From Maritimibacter alkaliphilus (GTDB taxonomy: Bacteria > Pseudomonadota > Alphaproteobacteria > Rhodobacterales > Rhodobacteraceae): a stretch of 64,000 nt of DNA. Below the pieces are notes generated by a model, which saw only the letters and a program-made list of their open reading frames with translations, searched no databases and had not been told where the DNA came from. Position 1 is the stretch's first letter, and every line of letters starts with the position of its first letter. Positions 25,441 to 34,447 of the stretch are shown here, in pieces. Position numbers and translations under genes: made by a program. The stretch is from the NCBI RefSeq assembly GCF_019801605.1, contig NZ_JAHVIT010000009.1:1-64000 (forward strand), in the 5' to 3' direction.

Positions 25441-26211
25441 TTGAAAGGGATGAATGCGATGTTTGATACGGCGAGTTTTCTGAAGGGGCTGGTGTCTGTC
25501 GAGCCAGAGTTGCCCCACGTCTCCCTGGGGACCAAGTACGGGGCCTGGCAGGTTCCCGAGTTCGCCTTCGCACAGTGCGAGACGGTGTTCTCCTTCGGGG
25601 CGGGCACGGACATCAGCTTTGATGTTGCCGTGGCGCATCGGTACGGACTGACGGTTCATATCTTTGACCCCACGCCCGGTGCCAAAAAATACTATGATCG
25701 GGTGCAGAACGGCATCCGGGAGGGCGCCCCGGAAAAGATCATGCGCGATGAGCAGGAACGGCACTGGTACCGCGTGCCGGCATCTGTCCTCGACAAGCTG
25801 CATTATCATGAGATCGGGATCTGGGACGCCGACGAGGTCGTGAAGTTCTACAGCCCGCAGAACGAGGCGCATATCTCGCATTCGATCGTGAACCTGCAGC
25901 GGACGGAGACCTATTTCGAGGCCGACGTCCGGCGGCTGTCCACCATTGTCGCGGACCTCGGCGTGTCGCCCGACATCATCAAGATCGATATCGAAGGGGC
26001 GGAATATACTGTTCTGGCCGATTTCAGTAAGCAGGACTGCCGGCCGCTGGTGTTCTGTATCGAGTTCGATGAGTTGAACCACCCGATGGATGACAACTGG
26101 CCGGACCGGATTGCGGGTGCCGTCGCTAACCTTGCCCAGCTCGGCTATGCTTGTACCTATGCAACGGATGACGGGCTGTGCTTCGTGCGCAAGGACGGCC
26201 TGCCTGGCTGA
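25441..26211 (+). CDS. FkbM-family SAM-dependent methyltransferase
   Basis: A 256-residue protein from TTG 25441, chosen because a perfect GGAGGTGA lies 6 nt upstream; ATG 25450 and 25459 are alternatives. FSFGAGTDISFD (about 51-62) is SAM motif I and IIKIDIEGAEYTVL the FkbM signature. Such enzymes O-methylate sugars in polysaccharides and lipids. It follows gmd after 80 bp and precedes a strong terminator. I infer methylation of a sugar, perhaps fucose or rhamnose, in the plasmid-encoded glycan. Confidence 0.8.
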   Translation: MKGMNAMFDTASFLKGLVSVEPELPHVSLGTKYGAWQVPEFAFAQCETVFSFGAGTDISFDVAVAHRYGLTVHIFDPTPGAKKYYDRVQNGIREGAPEKIMRDEQERHWYRVPASVLDKLHYHEIGIWDADEVVKFYSPQNEAHISHSIVNLQRTETYFEADVRRLSTIVADLGVSPDIIKIDIEGAEYTVLADFSKQDCRPLVFCIEFDELNHPMDDNWPDRIAGAVANLAQLGYACTYATDDGLCFVRKDGLPG

Positions 26212-26237
26212 CGTCGCCTTGGAGGCCACTTTTTATC

Positions 26238-26270
26238 CCCTCCGGAAAAATAGACTCATTTTCCGGAGGG
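26238..26270 (+). terminator. Intrinsic-type terminator after the FkbM gene
   Basis: CCCTCCGGAAAA (26238-26249) pairs perfectly with TTTTCCGGAGGG (26259-26270) around a 9-nt loop, followed by CTTCTTGATATT. The stem and weak T-rich tail suit termination 27 nt past the FkbM stop. Confidence 0.7.
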
Positions 26271-26341
26271 CTTCTTGATATTAATAGATTATCCCAATAG
26301 CGTTATTCTCATACCAGTGCATAAAGGTTGGGGAGATATTT

Positions 26342-26890
26342 ATGGGCGATGCGCGAAAATTCCCTCGCGACAGGAATGACTACTGGGCAAAAAGGCAGGA
26401 CGCCCTTTTCTACAGATATACGACCGATATGGTTGAGAAATTTGCGCCAGATGCCGAAAGTGTAATTGATGTCGGGTGTTTCGTATCGCCCATCGTATGC
26501 CAGTTGGACTGGATACCGAAGAGATTTGCCAACGACATTCAGTATATCCCGGAATGGGAAGACGTGCCTGACGTTACATTTGTCAAGGGTAACGCATTCG
26601 AACTGGATGTCGAGGCCTTGTGCGGCAAGGCGTCTTTTGACGTGGTGATCAGTCACCAGACGATCGAGCACATCGATGACGCCAAGGGGTTTGCGGAATC
26701 CCTCTGCCGCATGGGGAGCATGGTGATCTGTTCGACGTCGTACGAGGTCGAGGGGGGGCTCGTCCCCGGGCATGTGCAAGACCCGATCAGTCTGAAGAAG
26801 TTCGAGGGATGGTTCCCGCGCCCGGCAAAGTCCGTCCTGATCGAGCGTCGCGGGGACCCGAGATTTGCCAATATCCTGGGCGTCTTCTGA
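26342..26890 (+). CDS. Small SAM-dependent methyltransferase-like protein
   Basis: A 182-residue class I methyltransferase fold: SVIDVGCFVSPIV (about 40-52) as motif I and FDVVISHQTIEHIDD (about 99-113) as the post-motif region, with HxxEH as in many sugar methyltransferases. ATG 26342 follows GGGGAG. It is shorter than typical and lacks an obvious substrate-binding extension. The gene and its flanks are visibly richer in A and T than their neighbours, which suggests later acquisition. It lies between the FkbM gene terminator and fcl. Confidence 0.65.
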   Translation: MGDARKFPRDRNDYWAKRQDALFYRYTTDMVEKFAPDAESVIDVGCFVSPIVCQLDWIPKRFANDIQYIPEWEDVPDVTFVKGNAFELDVEALCGKASFDVVISHQTIEHIDDAKGFAESLCRMGSMVICSTSYEVEGGLVPGHVQDPISLKKFEGWFPRPAKSVLIERRGDPRFANILGVF

Positions 26891-27082
26891 CTGGTCGCCA
26901 TCGACTGTCTGACGTCATGTTCGCCGGGAGCCTGTCCGCCCGCCGGTCGGATGCGACCGCTCCGTGACGCGGCGGAGCAGGCACAAGCTGGCGTCCTTTG
27001 GGGACGGCGTGCGACTGTGCTGTTCTGACCTCATATGGCTTGCGGCTTTGTGCTTGGCAGGGGCTGCGGGACGTTCGAAGGG

Positions 27083-27111
27083 TTGTCATGTGGCAGCACC
27101 CATCCTAAAGC
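27083..27111 (+). promoter_or_regulatory. Possible promoter for fcl
   Basis: TTGTCA (27083-27088) and TAAAGC (27106-27111) are 17 bp apart and end 37 bp before the fcl start. The -35 match is 5 of 6, the -10 only 3 of 6. Confidence 0.25.
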
Positions 27112-27148
27112 CGTGGGGCGCTGAATTTCAGACCGAAGGACGATAGAT

Positions 27149-28114
27149 ATGCGGATTTACATCGCGGGTCACCGCGGCATGGTGGGCGGCGCCATTCTGC
27201 GCAACCTCGAGGCCCGCAAGGCGGCCGGTGAAGCGCTGGAGCTGATCACCCGCACCTCCTCCGAGCTCGACCTGCGCAACCAGCAGGCGGTGGCGGATTT
27301 CATGCAGGCGGAAAAGCCCGACGTGGTGATCCTCGCCGCGGCCAAGGTGGGCGGTATCCATGCCAATAACACCTACCCGGCCGAGTTCATCTATGAAAAC
27401 CTGATGATCGAGTGCAACGTGATCCACCAGGCCTTTGCCGCCGGGGTGAAACGCCTGCTGCAACTCGGCTCCTCCTGCATCTATCCCAAGGCCGTGCCGC
27501 AGCCGATGAAGGAAGACGCGCTGCTGACCGGCACGCTGGAGCCCACCAACGAGCCCTATGCCATCGCCAAGATCGCCGGCATCAAGCTCTGCGAGAGCTA
27601 CAACCGGCAGTATGGTGTCGACTACCGCTCGGTCATGCCGACGAACCTCTACGGGCCGGGTGACAACTTCCACCCCGAGAACTCCCATGTGCTGCCCGCG
27701 CTGATCCGCCGCTTCCATGAAGCAGCGCAGAACGGCACCGAGGAGGTGGTGATCTGGGGCTCGGGCAAGCCGATGCGCGAGTTCCTGCACGTCGACGACA
27801 TGGCCGAGGCCTCGCTCTTCGTGCTCGATCTCGACCGCGAGACCTACGAGGCCAACACCCAGCCGATGCTGAGCCACATCAACGTGGGCACCGGGGTCGA
27901 CATCTCGATCCTGGACCTGGCGAAGATGGTGGCGAAGGTGACCGGCTACCAGGGCAAGATCAGCAACGATCCCTCCAAGCCCGACGGCACCATGAAGAAG
28001 CTGATGGATGTCAGCCGCCTGGCCGAGATGGGCTGGACGGCGCGTGTGCCGCTTGAGGAGGGGGTGCAGGGCACCTATGAGTGGTTCAAGCAGGCCGAGG
28101 GCCTGCGGCTGTGA
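27149..28114 (+). CDS. fcl: GDP-L-fucose synthase
   Basis: A 321-residue epimerase-reductase that turns the Gmd product into GDP-L-fucose with [17 protein letters not shown] at the N-terminus, [37 protein letters not shown] (Tyr-x3-Lys) and NLYGPGDNF are diagnostic. ATG 27149 has AAGGACGA upstream. It completes the fucose donor pathway although it is separated from gmd by two methyltransferase genes. Confidence 0.97.
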   Translation: MRIYIAGHRGMVGGAILRNLEARKAAGEALELITRTSSELDLRNQQAVADFMQAEKPDVVILAAAKVGGIHANNTYPAEFIYENLMIECNVIHQAFAAGVKRLLQLGSSCIYPKAVPQPMKEDALLTGTLEPTNEPYAIAKIAGIKLCESYNRQYGVDYRSVMPTNLYGPGDNFHPENSHVLPALIRRFHEAAQNGTEEVVIWGSGKPMREFLHVDDMAEASLFVLDLDRETYEANTQPMLSHINVGTGVDISILDLAKMVAKVTGYQGKISNDPSKPDGTMKKLMDVSRLAEMGWTARVPLEEGVQGTYEWFKQAEGLRL

Positions 28115-28191
28115 GCCATATGGCCTGATTGAAAATGCAGCGCGCCCCTCACTCGGCGTGCCAAAATTGACTGGACTAGAGACTACTCACC

Positions 28192-29682
28192 ATGGCGATA
28201 TCTGTAAGAGACGCTTTTTCTCGCGGCTATATTATTACTTCGCGTGCACCCCAAGAAACAAAAGATTTTATCGACAGGTTTTTGGGCGATACACAGCTTT
28301 CCAACTACGAGCTTCGGGCCGAGTTAAATGACGATACGTCTGCAGAGCAAGGTCGCCTCTCGATCTGGACCTGCCCCCGGTCGAATATCTCCAGCATGCG
28401 GGCGCCGGACGCGGACGGGAACTTCGTCCTTGTCTGCGGTTTCGTTCTGGACCCCTGGGGTAAGGAAACGGACATTGACCGTATCCAGGAAGAACTTCTG
28501 GAGCGTCTGAAAGAAAGCCGAGAGCGCTTTCTGTCTGGCGTGGACGATCTGAGCGGGACGTTCTTCATCGTCTACAAGGACAACGGGCGCTATTTCATCC
28601 TGCAAGACGCAGCGGGCATGAAGCCGGTGCATTACTGTGTCGACGGTCAGGGCGAGCGCTTCGTCTCGTCGCACGAGTTTCTCAACAAGACCTTCGCGAA
28701 AAAAGGTGAAGACCGGTTCGTAAAGGGTATTTTCGATCTGGCGGTGTCGCTGGGGCAAGCCTCGGCCTACGTTCCCGGTGTGAGAACCCTCACGAAAGAC
28801 GTTCTCAAGCTGACCTCGAATACAGAACTGTGCCTCAATGACTTGTCGGTACGGCGTTTCTATCCCCGCCGACCTCTGCGCGGCGCGATCTCCTTCGAGG
28901 AGGCGCTTGAGACGTTTTCCGAGACCCTGCGCGTGCAGGCGAACCTGCTCTCTTCGCTTAACCGCACACTGCGGGTTGCGGTGACGGGGGGGCTCGACTC
29001 TCGCGTCTCGATGGCGGCTTTCACAGATAGCGGCTTCGCCAATGTGAAGTTCTTCACGTATAACAACGGTCGGGACCTGCAGTCGGACACGGACGCGGCG
29101 CGCGCCCTGTGCGCACGTGTCGGCGCGAGCCATGAGACCTTCGATCTGGCAGAGGACAGGTACCCGACAGGGCTGCTCAACATCGTGCCGGGCCTGAAGC
29201 ACCAGTCTCCGCTGCCCGTGAACCCGCGGGTCATGGCGATGTACAACGAGTGTTTCGATCAAAGTGACATCTTGATAGACTCCTACGTGGCCGAGATCGG
29301 TCAGTCTTTCTATCGGCTCAGCGGACAGATTCCTCCGGATGTCCCGACGGCCCAGAACATGTCTCAGCTCTGGTCCTTGAAAGTCTGGAACAACCCCGAC
29401 AGCATTGCGCTGATGGGGGAGTACATCAAGAAGACGGGCTTCAAGAACGTGGAGGGATACGATTGGAGGGACCTGTTCTACTGGGAACACCGGAATCCCA
29501 AGTGGGCCTCCGTGCGGGCTTCTGAGTGCGAAATGTCCGTCGATGTCTGCATCCCGTACAACAACCGGCGGCTTCTGGAAGTGGCGTTGAGGTTGCCTCT
29601 CGAGACGCGGCGCAGCTCTGAGTTGTGGCGGCGGACAGTCGATGTGCTGGCTCCGGCCCTCTCCAGCGCGGAGTTGGTGTGA
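28192..29682 (+). CDS. Asparagine-synthase-like ATP-pyrophosphatase protein, no glutaminase cysteine
   Basis: A 496-residue protein. Residues about 1-200 resemble the N-terminal Ntn/GATase-2 domain of asparagine synthases (LSGTFFIVYKDNGRYFILQD; KPVHYCVDG) but the mature N-terminus is MAIS, without the Cys2 nucleophile. VTGGLDSRVSMAA (about 264-276) is the PP-loop that binds ATP, and VCIPYNNRRLLEVAL fits the C-terminal synthase region. It therefore probably activates a carboxylate by adenylation and joins it to an amine or ammonia. In this context amidation of a uronic acid (UDP-glucuronate from Ugd) is an attractive but unproven role. The 5' part is lower in GC than the flanking genes. Confidence 0.6.
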   Translation: MAISVRDAFSRGYIITSRAPQETKDFIDRFLGDTQLSNYELRAELNDDTSAEQGRLSIWTCPRSNISSMRAPDADGNFVLVCGFVLDPWGKETDIDRIQEELLERLKESRERFLSGVDDLSGTFFIVYKDNGRYFILQDAAGMKPVHYCVDGQGERFVSSHEFLNKTFAKKGEDRFVKGIFDLAVSLGQASAYVPGVRTLTKDVLKLTSNTELCLNDLSVRRFYPRRPLRGAISFEEALETFSETLRVQANLLSSLNRTLRVAVTGGLDSRVSMAAFTDSGFANVKFFTYNNGRDLQSDTDAARALCARVGASHETFDLAEDRYPTGLLNIVPGLKHQSPLPVNPRVMAMYNECFDQSDILIDSYVAEIGQSFYRLSGQIPPDVPTAQNMSQLWSLKVWNNPDSIALMGEYIKKTGFKNVEGYDWRDLFYWEHRNPKWASVRASECEMSVDVCIPYNNRRLLEVALRLPLETRRSSELWRRTVDVLAPALSSAELV

Positions 29683-29725
29683 CAGTAGACAGACATCTCA
29701 AATCCCATTGCTGACGGAGCCACCT

Positions 29726-30697
29726 ATGTCCGATTTCAAGCCTTCCTTCACTTGGCCCGCCAGCGTGCCCTTCCGGCTGTTCTACGAGTCCGGAAATGTG
29801 CGCGTCTTCATCATCGAAAACGTACAGCACAACTGGAACTGGCTCTCCGAATGCGCCGAGGACATCCGCCCGACGGATTACTTCTTTGTGCTCGGGGGCT
29901 GGTACCAGAGCGAGGGGTTCGCGAGCGAGGCGAACCAGATCTTCTCGCTGCTGAACCTGCGCAAGCAGAACTTCTTCATGATGTACAACTCCCCCCAGGA
30001 GCAGAAGAATTTCGAGCGCTACGGCTTTACGGGCGAGATCCTGAACCAGAACGCCTGGCTGAAGGAAAAGCAGTTCGGCGCCACGGGCGCGGCCAAGAAG
30101 TTCGACGCGGTCTACGTCGGCCGCCGGAGCGCCTTCAAGCGCCACATGCTGGCGGAGAAGGTGCAGAGCCTCGCGATCATCGCCGGTGACAACCACGGCA
30201 ACGCGATCTCGCCGGTGCCGGAGCAGGCCTGGCTCAATCCGCACAAGTTCACCCAGGCCGAGGTGCACAAGACGCTTAACGAGTCGCGCTGTGGCCTGTT
30301 GCTCTCGGCGATGGAAGGCGCTTGCTTCGCCTCCAGCGAATACCTGCTGAGCGGTATCCCGGTCGTGTCGACTCCGTCCCTGGGCGGGCGCGATGTCTGG
30401 TACAACGACTACAACGCGATCATCGCCGAGCCGAACCCGGATGCCGTGGCCGCCGCGGTCGAGACCTTTGTGGCCAATCCGCGCGATCCCGAGAAGATCA
30501 TCAAGATGCATATCGATCAGGCCGAGGTGTATCGGAAGCGCTTTGCGAAGGTCTTCGGGGACATTCTCAAGCGGCACGGAGACGGAGATGTGGATGCGCA
30601 TCTCTATTTCCGCCAGAATTTCACTCCGAAGATGCGGGCAGGCATGTGGCACGATGACATCGTGGCGCTCTTCAAAGGCGCCCGGAAGGCATCCTGA
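29726..30697 (+). CDS. GT4-like glycosyltransferase (tandem copy 1)
   Basis: A 323-residue protein from ATG 29726 (MSDFKPSFTWPASVPF); the longer open frame overlaps the preceding gene. The C-terminal part EGACFASSEYLLSGIPVVST followed by GGRDVWYN is the nucleotide-sugar-binding E-x7-E region of GT4/GT-B enzymes. VRVFIIENVQHNWNWL near the N-terminus is shared with the next gene. The two are clear paralogues, 17 nt apart, and together could add two similar sugars. Donor unknown. Confidence 0.7.
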   Translation: MSDFKPSFTWPASVPFRLFYESGNVRVFIIENVQHNWNWLSECAEDIRPTDYFFVLGGWYQSEGFASEANQIFSLLNLRKQNFFMMYNSPQEQKNFERYGFTGEILNQNAWLKEKQFGATGAAKKFDAVYVGRRSAFKRHMLAEKVQSLAIIAGDNHGNAISPVPEQAWLNPHKFTQAEVHKTLNESRCGLLLSAMEGACFASSEYLLSGIPVVSTPSLGGRDVWYNDYNAIIAEPNPDAVAAAVETFVANPRDPEKIIKMHIDQAEVYRKRFAKVFGDILKRHGDGDVDAHLYFRQNFTPKMRAGMWHDDIVALFKGARKAS

Positions 30698-30714
30698 GCA
30701 CAAGGAACAGCGCG

Positions 30715-31677
30715 TTGGCTGAAACCAAGCACGACTACAAGCCCAGCTATGTCTGGCCGAACCCGGCCTTCCCGTTCCGGGTCTATTACGATGGTCCGGA
30801 ATGCCGGATCTTCATCATCGAGAACATCCGGAACAACTGGAACTGGATGTACGAATGGCATGAGCATTTCCGCCCGACGGACATCTTCTTCGTCTACAGC
30901 GGCTGGTACCAGAGCGTCGGTGGCGCCAAGGACACCGAGAAGATCTTCCGCCTGCTTGGCCTGCGGAAGGAAAACTTCTTCTTCATGTTCAACTCGCCGC
31001 TCGAGCAGCAGAATTTTGACGGGTTCCAGGGCGCGGTGATCAACCACAACGCCTGGCTCGACGAGAACCTCGTCATGAAGCCGCTCGGGCTGCCGAAGGA
31101 ATACGATGCCATCTACGTGGCGCGACGCTCCGCGTTCAAACGCCATGAACTGGCGGCGAAGGTGGGCAACCTCGCGCTCGTGGCCGGGATCAACCATGGC
31201 AATGCCGAAGCGCCCCTGCCGCCGCACCGCTACCTGAACGATACCCAGCTGACGCCGGATCAGGTCTGCGAGATGATCAACAAGGCCTCCTGCGGCCTGA
31301 TCATGTCGGAGACCGAGGGCGCCTGTTTCGCGTCGAGCGAATACCTGCTCTGCGGTGTGCCGGTCGTCTCGACACCGTCCTATGGCGGGCGCGATGTCTG
31401 GTACAACGAGTACAATTCGATCATCGCCGATCCGACTCCCGAGGCGATCGCCGAAGCCGTCGAAGAGATGGTGCGCTGGCCGCGCAACCCGGCCCGCATC
31501 CGCCAGATGCACCTGGATCAGGCCAATGCCTACCGGCAGGCCTTCATCAAGGCGCTCGACGGCTTTTTCAAACGGTTCGGCGTGACCAGCGTCGACGCCG
31601 ACAAGTATTTCAAGGATACGTTCTTCCACAAGCTTCGGAAGTCGTACGTTCCCGACTTCAAAAAGATTTTCGGGTAA
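30715..31677 (+). CDS. GT4-like glycosyltransferase (tandem copy 2)
   Basis: A 320-residue paralogue of the preceding protein, from TTG 30715 with AAGGAA upstream. Shared stretches include FIIENIRNNWNWMYE, RRSAFKRHELAAKV and EGACFASSEYLLCGVPVVST. The duplication is old enough for clear divergence in the middle. It is followed 57 nt later by manC. Likely a glycosyltransferase of the same class acting on a different position. Confidence 0.7.
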   Translation: MAETKHDYKPSYVWPNPAFPFRVYYDGPECRIFIIENIRNNWNWMYEWHEHFRPTDIFFVYSGWYQSVGGAKDTEKIFRLLGLRKENFFFMFNSPLEQQNFDGFQGAVINHNAWLDENLVMKPLGLPKEYDAIYVARRSAFKRHELAAKVGNLALVAGINHGNAEAPLPPHRYLNDTQLTPDQVCEMINKASCGLIMSETEGACFASSEYLLCGVPVVSTPSYGGRDVWYNEYNSIIADPTPEAIAEAVEEMVRWPRNPARIRQMHLDQANAYRQAFIKALDGFFKRFGVTSVDADKYFKDTFFHKLRKSYVPDFKKIFG

Positions 31678-31734
31678 GGGGCGCAGCCCTGACCCGACGC
31701 GGCACTATTGAAGATCAATCAAGGACCCAGCCAG

Positions 31735-33156
31735 ATGATCACCCCCATCCTTCTCTGCGGCGGCTCCGGCACCCGGCTCTGGCCTCTCAGCCGGAAGTCC
31801 TATCCCAAGCAGTTCGCCAAGCTCATGGGCGAGGAGAGCCTGTTCCAGGCCTCTGCGTTGCGCCTCTCCGGTGAGGGCTTTGCCGCGCCGGTGGTGCTGA
31901 CCGGCGATCCGTTCCGCTTCATCGTCACCGAACAGCTGGCGGGGGTCGAACTGGCGCCGCAGGGCATCCTGATCGAGCCGGAAGGGCGCAACACCGCCCC
32001 CGCGATCCTCTCGGCGGCGCTCTGGCTGGCGCAGAAGGACCCCAAGGCGCTGATGCTGGTGGCGCCCTCGGATCACGTGATCCCCGATCCCGCCGCCTTC
32101 CGGGCCACGGTGCAGGCCGCAGCCCCCCGGGCCGAGGCCGGCGACCTCGTGACCTTCGGCATCACGCCGACCCGGCCCGAGACCGGCTATGGCTACCTCG
32201 AACTGGCCGCCGGTGCGGATATTGCCGCCACCGCGCCCCAGAGCCTGGCCCGCTTCGTCGAGAAGCCCGAGGCCGCCCGGGCCGAGGAGATGCTCGCCGC
32301 GGGCACCTTCCTGTGGAACGCCGGTATCTTCCTCTTCACCGCCGAGACGCTGATCGCCGCCTACAAGGCCCATGCGCCCGCCCTGCTGGCCGCGGTCGAG
32401 GCCGCCCTGGCCGGGGCCCAGGCCGACCTGGGCTTCACCCGGCTGGAGCCGGAGGCCTGGTCCGGGGCCGAGGACATCTCGATCGACTACGCGATCATGG
32501 AGAAGGCCGAGAACCTCGCCGTGATGCCCTACGGCCACGCATGGTCGGACCTGGGCGGCTGGGACGCGGTCTGGATGGAAAGCCCGCAGGATGCGTCCGG
32601 CAACGCCTGTTCCGATCATGCCACCGCGATCGATTGCGCCGACACACTGCTGCGCTCCGAGACACCGGGGCAGGAGGTGGTCGGCATCGGGCTGGAGGAC
32701 ATGATGGTCGTCGCCATGTCCGACGCGGTGCTGGTCGCGCCGAAATCCGAGGCCCAGCGGGTCAAGGAGGCGGTTTCGGCCCTGAAGGCCAAGGGGGCTG
32801 CCCAGGCCGTGCAGCTGCCGCGCGACTACCGCCCCTGGGGCTGGTACGAGAGCCTGATCGTCGGCGGCCGTTTCCAGGTGAAGCGGATCGTGGTGCATCC
32901 GGGCGCGGCGCTGTCGCTGCAGTCCCACCACCACCGCTCCGAGCACTGGATCGTGGTCGAGGGCACGGCCCGCGTGACCGTGGACGAGGATGTGAAACTG
33001 GTGACCGAGAACCAGTCGGTCTACATCCCGCTGGGGGCCGTCCACCGGATGGAGAACCCCGGCAAGGTGCCGATGGTGCTGATCGAGGTCCAGACCGGCT
33101 CCTACCTCGGTGAGGACGACATCATCCGTTACGAAGACGTCTACGCCCGCAGCTGA
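31735..33156 (+). CDS. manC: Mannose-1-phosphate guanylyltransferase / mannose-6-phosphate isomerase
   Basis: A 473-residue bifunctional enzyme from ATG 31735, with AAGGA 9 nt upstream; a TTG at 31708 is in frame but adds nothing conserved. LCGGSGTRLWPLSRKSYPKQ is the nucleotidyltransferase signature, FVEKPE the Mg/sugar motif, and the C-terminal cupin HHHRSEHWIVVEG is the isomerase domain. It makes GDP-mannose for Gmd. Phosphomannomutase is not in the window and must be supplied by the host. Confidence 0.95.
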   Translation: MITPILLCGGSGTRLWPLSRKSYPKQFAKLMGEESLFQASALRLSGEGFAAPVVLTGDPFRFIVTEQLAGVELAPQGILIEPEGRNTAPAILSAALWLAQKDPKALMLVAPSDHVIPDPAAFRATVQAAAPRAEAGDLVTFGITPTRPETGYGYLELAAGADIAATAPQSLARFVEKPEAARAEEMLAAGTFLWNAGIFLFTAETLIAAYKAHAPALLAAVEAALAGAQADLGFTRLEPEAWSGAEDISIDYAIMEKAENLAVMPYGHAWSDLGGWDAVWMESPQDASGNACSDHATAIDCADTLLRSETPGQEVVGIGLEDMMVVAMSDAVLVAPKSEAQRVKEAVSALKAKGAAQAVQLPRDYRPWGWYESLIVGGRFQVKRIVVHPGAALSLQSHHHRSEHWIVVEGTARVTVDEDVKLVTENQSVYIPLGAVHRMENPGKVPMVLIEVQTGSYLGEDDIIRYEDVYARS

Positions 33157-33210
33157 TGCGGGCGCAGGCCGCTGTCTGATCTGTCCCCAGAAACGAACGA
33201 GGCGTCTCCC

Positions 33211-34386
33211 ATGTCCGGAACCAAAATCGCCGTCGCCGGTATCGGCTATGTCGGTCTCTCCAACGCGGTGCTGCTGGCCCAGCACAACGAAGTCCGCGCG
33301 CTCGACATCAGTGAAGAGCGGGTCGCGATGCTCAACGCGCGCAAATGCCCGATCATCGATGCGGAGCTCGAGGCCTACCTGGCGGGCGAAGAGCTGAACC
33401 TGACCGCCACCACCGACCCGGCCGCCGCCTTCGAGGGGGTGGACTTCGTCATCGTCGCGACCCCGACGAACTACGACCCCAAGACGAACTTCTTCGACAC
33501 CTCCAGCGTCGAGACGGTGATCGAGGCGGTGCTGAAGGTGAACGACCAGGCCACCATCGTCATCAAGTCGACGATCCCCGTGGGCTACACCCGGGCGCTC
33601 TGCGAGAAGATGGGCACCGACCGGATCCTCTTCAGCCCGGAGTTCCTGCGCGAGGGCCGGGCGCTCTACGACAACCTGCACCCCAGCCGGATCGTGGTGG
33701 GCGAGCAGTCCGAGCGGGCCCGGCGCTTTGCCGGCCTGCTGGTCGAGGGCGCGCTGGACGAGGACATTCCGGTCCTCTTCACCGAGGCCTCGGAGGCGGA
33801 GGCGATCAAGCTCTTCGCCAATACCTACCTCGCCATGCGGGTCGCCTTCTTCAACGAGCTCGACAGCTATGCCATGAGCCACGGGCTGAACCCGATGCAG
33901 ATCATCAAGGGCGTCAGCCTCGATCCGCGGATCGGGGATCACTACAATAACCCCTCCTTCGGCTATGGCGGCTACTGCCTGCCCAAGGACACCAAGCAGC
34001 TGCTGGCGAACTACTCGGAAGTGCCGCAGAACCTGATCCTCGCCATCGTCGAGGCGAACCGGACCCGCAAGGACTTCATCGCCGAGCAGGTCCTCGCCCG
34101 GGCGCCCAAGCGCGTCGGGATCTTCCGGCTGGTGATGAAGGCGGGATCGGACAACTTCCGCCAGAGCTCGATCCAGGGCGTGATGAAGCGGCTCAAGGCC
34201 AAGGGCATCGAGATCGTGATCTACGAACCGGCCATGGAAGAGGAGGAGTTCTTCGGCTCTGCCGTGGTCCGCGACCTCGACCAGTTCATGGCCGAAAGCG
34301 ACGTGATCATCGCCAACCGCCGCACCGCCGAGCTGGAACCGGTGGCCGGGAAGGTCTTCACCCGCGACCTCTTCGGCGCGGATTGA
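33211..34386 (+). CDS. ugd: UDP-glucose 6-dehydrogenase
   Basis: A 391-residue NAD-dependent enzyme oxidising UDP-glucose to UDP-glucuronate. [16 protein letters not shown] is the Rossmann motif, KSTIPVGYT and FSPEFLREG are family blocks, and [15 protein letters not shown] carries the catalytic Cys. It lies 54 nt after manC. It implies an acidic (uronate) component in the polymer. Confidence 0.95.
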   Translation: MSGTKIAVAGIGYVGLSNAVLLAQHNEVRALDISEERVAMLNARKCPIIDAELEAYLAGEELNLTATTDPAAAFEGVDFVIVATPTNYDPKTNFFDTSSVETVIEAVLKVNDQATIVIKSTIPVGYTRALCEKMGTDRILFSPEFLREGRALYDNLHPSRIVVGEQSERARRFAGLLVEGALDEDIPVLFTEASEAEAIKLFANTYLAMRVAFFNELDSYAMSHGLNPMQIIKGVSLDPRIGDHYNNPSFGYGGYCLPKDTKQLLANYSEVPQNLILAIVEANRTRKDFIAEQVLARAPKRVGIFRLVMKAGSDNFRQSSIQGVMKRLKAKGIEIVIYEPAMEEEEFFGSAVVRDLDQFMAESDVIIANRRTAELEPVAGKVFTRDLFGAD

Positions 34387-34447
34387 AGCCCGTACCGAAG
34401 CTCCTGTTGAAGCCCCGGCCGAGACCCGGTCGGCAGGGCGCGGCCGG

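Noticed and set aside
25450-25461. ATG 25450 or 25459 as the start of the FkbM gene
   Set aside because: Possible, but the perfect GGAGGTGA is spaced for TTG 25441; the AAAGGG directly before 25450 is too close to it.
23942-25573. Long minus-strand open frame opposite gmd, and similar frames opposite rfb, manC and ugd
   Set aside because: These are in-register shadows of strongly conserved enzymes on the plus strand and have no recognisable motifs.
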